A stretch of DNA of 5,500 nt from Deltaproteobacteria bacterium (GCA_016929815.1 JAFGIC010000162.1:1-5500), one strand, 5' to 3'; positions 1 through 5,500 are shown, counted from the stretch's first letter. The notes: generated from the letters alone by a model not told the origin. Program-made: numbers and translations.

Positions 1-62
1 CATGAAGCAGGAGGGGCTCTTATTTAAATTATTTAAAGGAAGTTAGTCTATTTGCATCACCT
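1..62. other. Short non-coding tail downstream of the beta-helix gene
   Basis: This AT-rich stretch lies 3' of the minus-strand gene that ends at 63. It contains the near-palindromic direct repeat ATTTAAA-TT-ATTTAAA at about 22-38. I see no stem followed by a T-run that would make a convincing terminator for the minus-strand gene. The plus strand has only fragments of open frame here, and whether any is the end of an upstream gene cannot be judged from the window edge. Confidence 0.4.
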
Positions 63-1967
63 TCAAAACGGAAACATGCCTCCGCCTGTCACTGCATATG
101 ATGACAAAGGCCCCGAGCTGACCTCTGTTCCAATGGTATATGTTCCGTCATCTGTATACACGTTATCGTCAATATTCCCATAGAGCCCATCATTATCCGT
201 GTCTGGTGAATAATTGCCTCCGGTATAGACAGTATATGTGTATGAACTGTCACTCAGAAGCAGGGGAGAGGAAAACTCTATTGCCTGAAAATTTATTGAT
301 GGTGCAAAGGTAACCACGTTAACACCGTCACTTCTTCGGACATGAATCAACGTCCCGGCTTTGCCGGTATTGGAATCGAAAGTTTCGAAAAATGATTTCT
401 GTGTAGAGCTTGCATCACCTGCCGCTTGCGGCATTGAACTGGTTCCTGCGCCGATAATAAACCCGCCATTCATGGCAAAGGAACCATAATCCATTATTCC
501 ATTCTGACCAAAACCACCATTAATTATTACAATACCGCCGGTCATCACGATTGATCCGTTAGAATCAAAGCCGTCGGAATCTGTAGTGTTTATATTGTAA
601 AGCGCCATATATCCTCCGTTGATATAAAGGGCGCAGTTATTTGATGTTCCACCGGGAGGCATGCCGCCACCGCCACCAGGTTGCATGGGCATCATGCCGG
701 TGCCGCTGCCGTCGGATGCATTTATCGGGTCATTTGTAGCCCTTACATGGATGCTTCCGTCGTTAATGGTGATAACCATGCTTTCAATGCCTTCATAGCA
801 TGTGGTTACATTAATTATTGTTCCGGCGTTGTTGACTGTAAGCGCCAGTTCGGCATGCATCGCGTCATCTGCTGAAGCAATATCGTCAAGGTTACCGCCA
901 TTAATTACTATGGTGTCATCCGAGTGGAATGAGTCGTCAGCTGAATCAACAATAAAAGTGCCCCCGTCTATGGTTACCCCTATGTTTGCCTTGAACCCTT
1001 TTGCAGTTACTTCATCAAGATTTAATTTGCTGGTGCTGCCTCCGGCTGTAATCAGGTCAAATGTCCCGCCCTTGATTACAATATGCGTCTCAGCCTGTAT
1101 GCCATCACCGCTGCCGTCAGTGCCTGCGACAATTTCAAAATAACCGTCATTAATGTAGATATATCCCTGGTCTGCGTCTCCCTCATTGGCGGCTTTCATG
1201 CCGTCGCCACCTGCATCTATGGTGATATCCCCATCTTCGACGCTTACATAATTCTTGCCTGATATCCCGTCATCGGTCGAGTTGACAATAATGGTCCCGC
1301 TGTGGATTATGAGCCCGTCCTTGCTTTTTATGCCGTCCCTGTATTTCGCGTTGACAGTAAGGGTCCCTGCGCCGTAAATGACCAGGTCTTCATGGCTGAA
1401 AAGGGCCGCGTCAGGCTCTCCGTCCTCATCAATGGTTGCGTATGATGAACCGTCTGTTAGCGAATTAACAGTTCCGTCTGCTAGGGCGACAATAACCCTT
1501 TCCGCATTCTTGATATAAATGGAAGGCCCGTCTGTACATGTGATGTCAGCCGAGTTTAAATAGAGGCTTATGTCTCCGGCATCCAGTGTGTCCACAATTA
1601 ATTGACCGTCAGTCAGTGTCCCGTAGATATGGTATGTGCCGGGGCTTGTAATAGTTGCAACAGGACCGACGGCACTTGCACCGGTTCCTGTTATGCTTAT
1701 GGAAGAGGTGTTCAGTTGAATTTCTGTAGCGCCTGCCAGGTTATAAGCGGTGTCGGTGAAGAACTGGCCTGAGGGAAGATTATTAGGGTTATACTGTGAT
1801 GTGTTTGTCGTGTCGTCCGTCGTGTCATCCGTCGTATCCTCTGTTGAACTCGAGTCATCGGACCCTCCTCCGCCCGAGGCTGTAATACTAACAAGACCGA
1901 TTACTAGTATGAATGTCAGGAACAGATACTTTAGTGATGTTAATAATGTCCTTGTGTTGTTCGGCAT
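63..1967 (-). CDS. Exported carbohydrate-binding beta-helix protein (Cthe_2159-like family)
   Basis: The protein has 634 residues. Residues 1-31 form a signal peptide or anchor, with Lys13 followed by a hydrophobic run. It ends in T-A-S-G-G-G-G, where a lipoprotein would usually have Cys; here it is Ser31 (TCG). An acidic Ser/Thr/Asp linker with TTDD repeats follows (about 36-57). Residues 65-165 contain the family-typical strands G-T-Y-H-I-Y-G-T-L-T-D-G. From about 180 to 500 there are beta-helix rungs with turns such as DGIKSKDG (about 210), DGISGKN, GDGMKAA, GDGIQAET (about 290) and CYEGIES (about 390). A Met/Pro/Gly-rich insert lies at 417-440. The C-terminus is a beta-rich region with D-T-D-N-D-G at 589-594, possibly binding calcium. 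Characterised members of this family bind acidic polysaccharides or cellulose with calcium, so surface polysaccharide binding is inferred. The ATG at 1967 is preceded by AGAGGT at suitable spacing. No catalytic residues are claimed. Confidence 0.85.
   Translation of the reverse strand: MPNNTRTLLTSLKYLFLTFILVIGLVSITASGGGGSDDSSSTEDTTDDTTDDTTNTSQYNPNNLPSGQFFTDTAYNLAGATEIQLNTSSISITGTGASAVGPVATITSPGTYHIYGTLTDGQLIVDTLDAGDISLYLNSADITCTDGPSIYIKNAERVIVALADGTVNSLTDGSSYATIDEDGEPDAALFSHEDLVIYGAGTLTVNAKYRDGIKSKDGLIIHSGTIIVNSTDDGISGKNYVSVEDGDITIDAGGDGMKAANEGDADQGYIYINDGYFEIVAGTDGSGDGIQAETHIVIKGGTFDLITAGGSTSKLNLDEVTAKGFKANIGVTIDGGTFIVDSADDSFHSDDTIVINGGNLDDIASADDAMHAELALTVNNAGTIINVTTCYEGIESMVITINDGSIHVRATNDPINASDGSGTGMMPMQPGGGGGMPPGGTSNNCALYINGGYMALYNINTTDSDGFDSNGSIVMTGGIVIINGGFGQNGIMDYGSFAMNGGFIIGAGTSSMPQAAGDASSTQKSFFETFDSNTGKAGTLIHVRRSDGVNVVTFAPSINFQAIEFSSPLLLSDSSYTYTVYTGGNYSPDTDNDGLYGNIDDNVYTDDGTYTIGTEVSSGPLSSYAVTGGGMFPF
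1807..1842 (-). repeat. 12-bp in-frame tandem repeat encoding T-T-D-D
   Basis: Three 12-base units start at 1807, 1819 and 1831. The first two differ at one base, and the third is degenerate. They lie inside the beta-helix gene and encode the T-T-D-D repeats of the acidic linker behind the signal peptide. Because the period is a multiple of three, gain or loss of a unit would change linker length without shifting the frame. Confidence 0.7.
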
Positions 1968-2147
1968 GATGACCTCTTTTTGGCTAAAAGATTAAATGAG
2001 TTTAACCTTAATTTTGTCTTGAAAGTTAATTGTCCAACAGTTCAATAAAATATGATATGTAGCGGTTTCTACACGCTTATAGACGCTCCATTAATGAAAA
2101 AGTTACATGATTTTTCCATAATTTTATAAATGTCTTAATATTTCGCT

Positions 2148-2176
2148 TTGACAATAAACCTGTAATGAATTAATAT
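2148..2176 (+). promoter_or_regulatory. Candidate sigma-70 promoter TTGACA-N17-TAATAT
   Basis: A perfect TTGACA at 2148-2153 is followed after exactly 17 bases by TAATAT at 2171-2176, which matches TATAAT at four of six positions including the first two and the last. The predicted transcription start is near 2183. It points right, toward the short frame at 2226 and, about 210 bases on, the first small exported protein. The surrounding DNA is AT-rich, which raises the chance of a fortuitous -10, but the -35 and spacing are ideal. Confidence 0.5.
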
Positions 2177-2197
2177 ATATGCGTATTTTTAAGAAAA

Positions 2198-2209
2198 TTA
2201 ACCGGTTAA
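2198..2209. promoter_or_regulatory. Perfect 12-bp palindrome, candidate operator
   Basis: TTAACCGGTTAA is a perfect palindrome with no central spacer. It starts about 15 bases after the predicted start site of the 2148-2176 promoter, a position where a bound dimeric repressor could block transcription. The identity of any regulator is unknown, and no regulator gene is present in the window. Confidence 0.35.
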
Positions 2210-2225
2210 CTTACATTTCAGGTTT

Positions 2226-2303
2226 ATGAGGTCCTGCTGCGGCGACAAATCTACAGTAGCCTTGAACAATGCCGTTGGTATTCCAAATAACTTCTCTTGT
2301 TAA
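2226..2303 (+). other. Possible 25-codon small ORF
   Basis: An ATG at 2226 opens a 25-codon frame ending at TAA 2301-2303. The product begins M-R-S-C-C-G-D-K and ends N-F-S-C. It lies about 43 bases after the predicted start of the 2148-2176 promoter, but the only ribosome-binding-like sequence is a weak CAGG three bases before the ATG. The minus strand of the same stretch is also open for 30 codons (2303-2214) without a start, so the patch could be a gene remnant or dispersed repeat instead. I do not recognise either peptide. Confidence 0.15.
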
Positions 2304-2327
2304 TTATTGACCCTCATAACAAATTAT

Positions 2328-2354
2328 TAAAGAAATTTCTCCTGGCGCCGATTA
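2328..2354 (+). promoter_or_regulatory. Candidate sigma-28 (FliA-type) promoter of the first paralog
   Basis: TAAAGAAA at 2328-2335 is followed after exactly 11 bases by GCCGATTA at 2347-2354. The flagellar sigma-28 consensus is TAAAGTTT-N11-GCCGATAA, so the -35 core TAAAG and seven of eight -10 bases match at the expected spacing. The -10 element ends 38 bases before the ATG, predicting a leader of about 30 nucleotides that includes the AGGAGG ribosome binding site at 2383-2388. A 6-bp inverted repeat TTAGAT-N8-ATCTAA (2352-2371) overlaps the predicted start site and is absent from the second copy. A TTGACC at 2307 could be a sigma-70 -35, but no fitting -10 follows it. Confidence 0.4.
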
Positions 2355-2392
2355 GATAAGCATCAATCTAAAATTATTTTTCAGGAGGAACC

Positions 2393-2767
2393 ATGAAACG
2401 ATTAGGAATTTCTTTACTATTGTGTGTATCAACTTTATTGATCCTATGTGCTCCAATGAACTTACTGGCTGATGACAGCACCATCAGCATATTGAATTAT
2501 TCCCTTAAACCGGTAGGGTATGTCTCCGGCAACAGGTTTATCCAGTCGATATGGAATATCGAACTCAAGAACAATGAGGCGGCCCCACACAGCTTTAATA
2601 TTAAGGTCGTTTTTTACGACAAGGATAATAATCAACTGAAGGAAGTTCTCAAGGATGTCAGTATGGGCGCAACTGAAACCAAGAAATTTTCCGACGCCGT
2701 GCTTCTGGAACCGGACATGGCCAAAAAGGTTGCTACAACAAAGGCATTTATTGACAAACTTTCATAA
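2393..2767 (+). CDS. Small exported beta-rich protein, paralog 1 (FxLyD-like)
   Basis: The protein has 124 residues. A signal peptide (K2-R3, then hydrophobic 4-20) is probably cleaved after Ala26 in L-L-A-D-D, leaving about 98 residues in the periplasm or outside. Cys19 lacks the small residue before it that a lipobox needs. The mature part resembles a short beta-sandwich of the FxLyD kind: an N-terminal strand block, N-I-E-L-K-N-N (55-61), then V-V-F-Y-D-K-D-N-N and a Thr/Glu turn before the last strands. That fold assignment is inference from pattern only. Residues 35-62 are identical to paralog 2. The start is fixed by AGGAGG at 2383-2388, five bases from ATG. It is followed by two hairpins and stands as its own unit. 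I cannot assign a function. Confidence 0.85.
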   Translation: MKRLGISLLLCVSTLLILCAPMNLLADDSTISILNYSLKPVGYVSGNRFIQSIWNIELKNNEAAPHSFNIKVVFYDKDNNQLKEVLKDVSMGATETKKFSDAVLLEPDMAKKVATTKAFIDKLS

Positions 2768-2791
2768 ATATTAAGGTTTTTCCTCTCAAGG

Positions 2792-2816
2792 GACCCCGTC
2801 CCCGGTGGATGGGGTC
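2792..2816. other. GC-rich hairpin after paralog 1
   Basis: GACCCCGTCC (2792-2801) pairs with GGATGGGGTC (2807-2816) over 10 bp with one G-U wobble and a 5-base loop. Farther out, GGTTTT (2775-2780) can pair with AAAACC (2817-2822) across an 11-base bulge. The stem is strong and starts 25 bases after the stop codon of the first paralog. No T-run follows on either strand, so it is a better candidate for an mRNA 3' stabilising structure or an atypical terminator than a classic intrinsic terminator. Confidence 0.5.
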
Positions 2817-2847
2817 AAAACCATTTATAGCCATATAAGATTTCGTT

Positions 2848-2887
2848 GGAATCACGCCTTGCTTGCATTGGTGATTCCTTTGATATT
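2848..2887 (+). terminator. Possible intrinsic terminator of paralog 1
   Basis: GGAATCAC (2848-2855) and GTGATTCC (2871-2878) form a perfect 8-bp stem with a 15-base loop, followed by the T-rich TTTGATATTT. It lies 81 bases after the stop codon of the first paralog and upstream of the second leader. The loop is long and the T-run is interrupted, so termination strength is uncertain, but the position between two duplicated units fits. Confidence 0.4.
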
Positions 2888-2934
2888 TAAAAACTTTTTC
2901 CCTTATTGATGATTTGACCTGGTAACAAAATTAT

Positions 2935-2961
2935 TATGAATTTAATTTTTGATGCCGATTA
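2935..2961 (+). promoter_or_regulatory. Candidate sigma-28-like promoter of the second paralog
   Basis: GCCGATTA at 2954-2961 is identical to the -10 candidate of the first paralog. Its end lies 30 bases before the ATG at 2992. At the equivalent -35 spacing the sequence is TATGAATT (2935-2942), a poorer match to TAAAGTTT than in the first copy. Conservation of the -10 octamer amid otherwise diverged leader sequence supports a functional element; the weaker -35 suggests lower or different expression. TTGACC at 2914-2919 is a competing sigma-70 -35 without a good -10. Confidence 0.3.
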
Positions 2962-2991
2962 ATGAATAAAAACATCCTATAAGGAGGAACC

Positions 2992-3366
2992 ATGAGAAAA
3001 ACCGGAATCTCTTTAATATTATTCGTGGCTGCTTTATTGATTCTATGTTGTACGCCGAATTCACGTGCACAGGATGAAATTATAAGCATCGTGAATTATT
3101 CGCTTAAACCTGTCGGTTATGTCTCCGGAAACAGGTTCATTCAGTCGATATGGAACATAGAACTCAAGAATAATGAGCAAGCGCCCCACAGCTTTAAGAT
3201 CAAGATCGTATTTTATGACAAGGATAAGAATGAGCTGAAGAACGTTGATAAAAAGGCTGATATTAAGGCCGGTGAGACGAAAAAATATTCGGATGCCGTA
3301 CTTCTTGAGCCTGAGATGGCAAAGACGATTGCCACGACCAAGGCGTATATTGAAGATATAGAGTAG
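2992..3366 (+). CDS. Small exported beta-rich protein, paralog 2 (FxLyD-like)
   Basis: The protein has 124 residues and aligns without gaps to the gene 599 bases upstream; about 72 of the 98 mature residues are identical. A signal peptide (R2-K3, hydrophobic 5-20) is probably cleaved after Ala26 in S-R-A-Q-D. The Cys19-Cys20 pair sits where a lipobox might be, but Leu18 precedes it, so lipidation is unlikely. Residues 35-62 are the invariant core shared by both copies, and the least conserved part is 82-94, rich in Lys and Asp. F-Y-D-K-D-K-N and A-G-E-T-K-K-Y fit an FxLyD-like sandwich, which is inference. AGGAGG at 2982-2987 sets the start. The TAG at 3364-3366 lies three bases from the stop codon of the convergent LolB-like gene. 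I cannot assign a function. Confidence 0.85.
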   Translation: MRKTGISLILFVAALLILCCTPNSRAQDEIISIVNYSLKPVGYVSGNRFIQSIWNIELKNNEQAPHSFKIKIVFYDKDKNELKNVDKKADIKAGETKKYSDAVLLEPEMAKTIATTKAYIEDIE

Positions 3367-3369
3367 ATA

Positions 3370-4158
3370 TCACTGATCCAGATCGACGGCGATGTAGTTC
3401 GAGGGTATTTCAAGGGTGAATATCAGGTCAGGGACAGAGGCATTAAGGACCGTATTTTTTATCCTCAGGGTCAGGTCTTTTTCAAGCCTTTCACCGCTCA
3501 GTTGTATCTCCCCTGCGTAAGGTATCTCACTGTTTTCCCTGATATCTGAAAAAGAAATATTCAGATACTGCGCGGGGAGGACAACCTTCTTCGGGAAGGA
3601 TCCTTCAAGAGGGAGATAAACGGCCTCCAGTTCAAGTCCCGTCTCATCGTACAGTTGTATCCTGTCCGTGCCGGAGACGCCGAGAGCATCATGGGATACG
3701 ACAGGCGGACGGCCGCTCAGGATCGACCATATCATTTCCCTGTCCATGCTTAATCCCGGAAGGAACCTCGATAAGGCCTCCGGTGTAAATATCCCTGAAT
3801 ATATCTGTTTTTCCTGAAAGGAGAGTACCTGAATCTTTCCATCCCTGAGAAGGATGTGGAGGACAGGCCTGCCCCATGTGTGTGTTATCTCTATCTTCAA
3901 TGTAAGAGGGTCCCTTACCCCTGCAATAAGGATATCAGCATCGGAATCCAGCATCCATCCTTTAATTGAGACAATGCCAAGGGAATAGAACGAGCGTATC
4001 ATGTCATTCTGTGCCTTTATCCCGGAAATTATTTCATCGGCGCGGGAAAAGGTGACGGGCTCACTGGGGATGGATTTAATAAGAGGGGCACAGCCGGCTG
4101 AAAGAATAAGGGGCGCGACGAACAGGAACATAAAAATTACTGCCGGGGATTTTTTCAC
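3370..4158 (-). CDS. LolB-like outer membrane lipoprotein (DUF4292-type)
   Basis: The protein has 262 residues from a GTG start (4156-4158). No upstream in-frame start is possible because a TAG lies eight codons before it, and AGGG stands about eight bases upstream as a ribosome binding site. K2-K3 plus a hydrophobic run lead to the lipobox S-A-G-C at 20-23. Ala24 at +2 argues for outer membrane sorting. After a short linker, residues about 40-255 show the alternating strands of the LolB/DUF4292 fold: S-I-K-G-W near 65, a D-P-L-T-L-K-I strand, W-G-R-P-V-L-H, then I-Y-S-G-I-F, and L-S-G-R-P-P around 150. Family knowledge suggests lipoprotein or lipid handling at the outer membrane; its substrate is unknown. 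It follows the TPR gene by 63 bases, probably on one transcript. In gene orders I know, ispE often comes next; here a convergent gene does. Confidence 0.75.
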   Translation of the reverse strand: MKKSPAVIFMFLFVAPLILSAGCAPLIKSIPSEPVTFSRADEIISGIKAQNDMIRSFYSLGIVSIKGWMLDSDADILIAGVRDPLTLKIEITHTWGRPVLHILLRDGKIQVLSFQEKQIYSGIFTPEALSRFLPGLSMDREMIWSILSGRPPVVSHDALGVSGTDRIQLYDETGLELEAVYLPLEGSFPKKVVLPAQYLNISFSDIRENSEIPYAGEIQLSGERLEKDLTLRIKNTVLNASVPDLIFTLEIPSNYIAVDLDQ

Positions 4159-4221
4159 TGGATCAACCCTGCACTATTTAAAGATAATCCGGGTAAGATA
4201 GGTTTCTGAATTAATCCCATA

Positions 4222-5500
4222 CTATTCCAGGAATTTCTGCACTTTCTTGATCTTTTCGAGTATCTTGTCCGCCTCCTGGTGTTCCAGGGACAGGGCCTTT
4301 TCATACATCTCTATGGATCGCTGATACTCATTTTTCTTAAAATAGACATCGCCGAGGTGTTCGGCGATCGTAGGATCATCGGATTTCAAGGAGAAGGCCT
4401 TTTCAAGGGAATCCAGGGCCTTGTCATACTGCCCCTGCCTGTAATAGACCCAGCCCAGGCTGTCAATTATATAGCCGCTGTCCGGGCTTATCTTGAGCGC
4501 CCTTTGAATCATGTTCAGGGCCTCATCCAGGTTGACACCGTCCTCGGCATAGGAATACCCGATATAGTTGAGTGTGTCTACGTTGTTGGGATCTATCTCC
4601 AGCACCTTTTCCATCTGTTCTAAGCATCCCGTCCTGTCGCCGGACTTGTCAAGCGCTATGCCCAGCCGGAAAAGGACCTCTATGTTTTTTTCATTATGTT
4701 TCAATGCATCCTGAAGCACGGTGACGGATTTTGCATAATCTTCCTGATCGCTGTACAGGGATGAAAGCACAAGGTAAAGGGTTGCTTCATCCTTTTTCAT
4801 GCCTATGGCCTTTTCGATGGATTTGACGGCCTCCTCATCCTTTCCCATGTCGATGAGTATATAGAAGATATTTATGCGGGCGTTGGTAAAATATTCGGAG
4901 TCCTTTTTTATAACTTCAAGGTGTTCGAGGGCCTTTTCCGGGAGGCCGGATTCCTCATAGGCAAGGGCGAGCAGGTACCTAGATTTGTAGTCATCAGGCC
5001 ATGCGGTGACGATCAGATCGAATTCCGCTATGGCATCGGCGAATCTTCCATTCTGTAGGTAATACAATCCCAATGTCTGCCGTCCCGGATCCCCAGGTTT
5101 TGACTGGCTTTGTATGTTTCCTATGAGTTCATCTATATTATCCGTCTGACCCAGGGTGTTATACAGTCCCATTAGCCGTTCCTGGGCGGTCCGGTTATTA
5201 GGATAGAGAGTTACCAGCCTTTTATAGAGAGTGATGGCCTCTTCCGGCTTTCCAAGGTACTGATAAAGGCCCGCCAGATCAAAGAGCGCCGGTTCAAAGG
5301 TATCGTCAAGTTCAAGGGTCTTAAGGTATTCGCTCTCCGCCGCCTGATAATTACCCCATTCTATATATATCCTTCCCTTGTAATAGTGGGCAAAAGAAAG
5401 TCTGGGTTCCTGGGCGATCAGTTCGTCCAACTGTTCCATGGCGCCGTCAAGCCTGTTGGTTTTTATAAGGGAGGTTGCCAGCAGGAATCTTATTCTCTGC
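4222..5500 (-). CDS. TPR-repeat protein, C-terminal part (start outside window)
   Basis: The frame is open to the window edge: 20 codons precede the Met at 5437-5439, reading as a TPR helix pair (L-L-A-T-S-L-I-K-T-N-R-L-D-G-A), so that Met is internal and the gene is 5' truncated. About 425 residues are visible, made almost entirely of some 12 34-residue TPR units, with the familiar spacing of G/A-Y/L and P at unit ends. One unit is irregular at about 5080-5140, where a polar Q-S-Q-S-K-P-G-D insert occurs. The units at about 4530-4580 (L-N-Y-I-G-Y-S-Y-A-E-D-G) and 4410-4460 (D-S-L-G-W-V-Y-Y-R-Q-G) are typical of the large TPR proteins found beside LolB-like lipoproteins. A scaffold role in the envelope is likely. 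Whether it carries a lipoprotein signal cannot be seen. The C-terminus is a short Lys/Glu-rich helix ending F-L-E. Confidence 0.85.
   Translation of the reverse strand, partial: QRIRFLLATSLIKTNRLDGAMEQLDELIAQEPRLSFAHYYKGRIYIEWGNYQAAESEYLKTLELDDTFEPALFDLAGLYQYLGKPEEAITLYKRLVTLYPNNRTAQERLMGLYNTLGQTDNIDELIGNIQSQSKPGDPGRQTLGLYYLQNGRFADAIAEFDLIVTAWPDDYKSRYLLALAYEESGLPEKALEHLEVIKKDSEYFTNARINIFYILIDMGKDEEAVKSIEKAIGMKKDEATLYLVLSSLYSDQEDYAKSVTVLQDALKHNEKNIEVLFRLGIALDKSGDRTGCLEQMEKVLEIDPNNVDTLNYIGYSYAEDGVNLDEALNMIQRALKISPDSGYIIDSLGWVYYRQGQYDKALDSLEKAFSLKSDDPTIAEHLGDVYFKKNEYQRSIEMYEKALSLEHQEADKILEKIKKVQKFLE

Larger units (their letters stand above)
1968..2392. other. Divergent AT-rich intergenic region, 425 bp
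   Basis: This region separates the start codons of the beta-helix gene (leftward) and the first small exported protein (rightward). It contains a sigma-70-like promoter at 2148-2176, a 12-bp palindrome at 2198-2209, a GC-richer patch at about 2221-2300 with short open frames on both strands, and a sigma-28-like promoter at 2328-2354. A small inverted repeat TGTAG-N6-CTACA sits at 2058-2073, and the direct repeat ACGCT recurs at a 10-bp period just after it. I found no convincing promoter for the leftward gene, although its ribosome binding site (AGAGGT) is clear. Confidence 0.6.
2307..3366 (+). repeat. Tandem gene duplication including the promoter leader
   Basis: Two homologous units lie head to tail: 2307-2767 and 2914-3366. 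The coding parts have equal length, are offset by 599 bases, and align without gaps. The leaders also align. TTGACC (2307-2312 and 2914-2919) is followed by TAACAAATTATTA in the first and the same with one extra A in the second. Then comes a 25-base stretch of equal length ending in GCCGATTA, and finally AGGAGGAACCATG at the start codon. The first leader is about 8 bases longer between GCCGATTA and the ribosome binding site. No insertion-sequence ends or target duplications flank the units, so ordinary tandem duplication is the simplest origin. Confidence 0.85.

Noticed and set aside
681..1143. Plus-strand open frames inside the beta-helix gene (681-875, 802-1143)
   Set aside because: They are antisense to a well-supported family member, lack ribosome binding sites, and read as low-complexity complements of its repeats.
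1712..1995. Open frames overlapping the 5' end of the beta-helix gene on both strands
   Set aside because: They are by-products of the TTDD repeat and signal peptide codons, with no independent start signal.
2307..2335. TTGACC in both leaders read as a sigma-70 -35 box
   Set aside because: At 16-18 base spacing the -10 positions are AAGAAA-like in the first copy and TGAATT in the second, which are poor matches. The GCCGATTA element fits the leader lengths better. TTGACC is conserved and could still bind a regulator.
2343..2358. TGGCGC in the first leader as a sigma-54 -24 element
   Set aside because: There is no GC dinucleotide at the required -12 distance, and the second copy has TGATGC instead.
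2307..3366. Insertion sequence or composite transposon as cause of the duplication
   Set aside because: There is no transposase, no terminal inverted repeats and no target-site duplication; the repeat boundaries coincide with the gene and its leader.
3213..3413. Minus-strand frame across the end of the second paralog
   Set aside because: It is antisense to the conserved paralog and has no equivalent in the first copy's context.
4279..4623. Plus-strand frame inside the TPR gene
   Set aside because: It is a shadow of the repetitive TPR coding sequence with no ribosome binding site.
5437..5439. Met as the start of the TPR protein
   Set aside because: The frame stays open upstream to the window edge and the preceding 20 codons encode a TPR helix pair, so the Met is internal.

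Overview
The window looks like chromosomal DNA of a Gram-negative bacterium with GC content in the mid-40s by eye. It carries an outer-membrane-type lipoprotein, exported proteins with signal peptides, and strong AGGAGG ribosome binding sites. The pairing of a long TPR protein with a LolB-like (DUF4292-type) lipoprotein is familiar to me from Desulfobacterota, Desulfuromonadota and Nitrospirota. That placement is an inference; nothing here is a taxonomic marker.

Layout. Bases 63-1967 (minus) encode a 634-residue exported protein of the Cthe_2159-type carbohydrate-binding family, a right-handed beta-helix of repeated G-G-T/D-G-I turns. Bases 1968-2392 are an AT-rich divergent intergenic region. 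It holds a good sigma-70-like promoter, a perfect 12-bp palindrome just downstream of it, a GC-richer patch with short open frames on both strands, and a sigma-28-like promoter. Bases 2393-2767 and 2992-3366 (both plus) are tandem paralogs, each coding for a 124-residue exported protein with no function I can assign. Their upstream leaders were duplicated with them. Bases 2768-2991 separate the copies and hold two hairpins. On the minus strand, 5500-4222 is the C-terminal part of a TPR protein whose start lies outside the window, and 4158-3370 is the LolB-like lipoprotein. The lipoprotein gene runs convergently into the second paralog with only three bases between the stop codons.

How the genes may work together. 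The TPR and LolB-like genes read as one transcription unit, with a likely envelope or lipoprotein-handling role. The two small paralogs appear to be independent units, each with a promoter-like leader and a strong ribosome binding site. Their protein cores are conserved while synonymous sites have drifted, so both copies seem to be kept under selection. The beta-helix protein is transcribed away from them and shows no evident functional link.

The most interesting signal is the duplicated small exported protein. Both leaders carry GCCGATTA, close to the flagellar sigma factor -10 element, at a sensible distance from the start codon. No mobile element, CRISPR array, tRNA or rRNA was seen.
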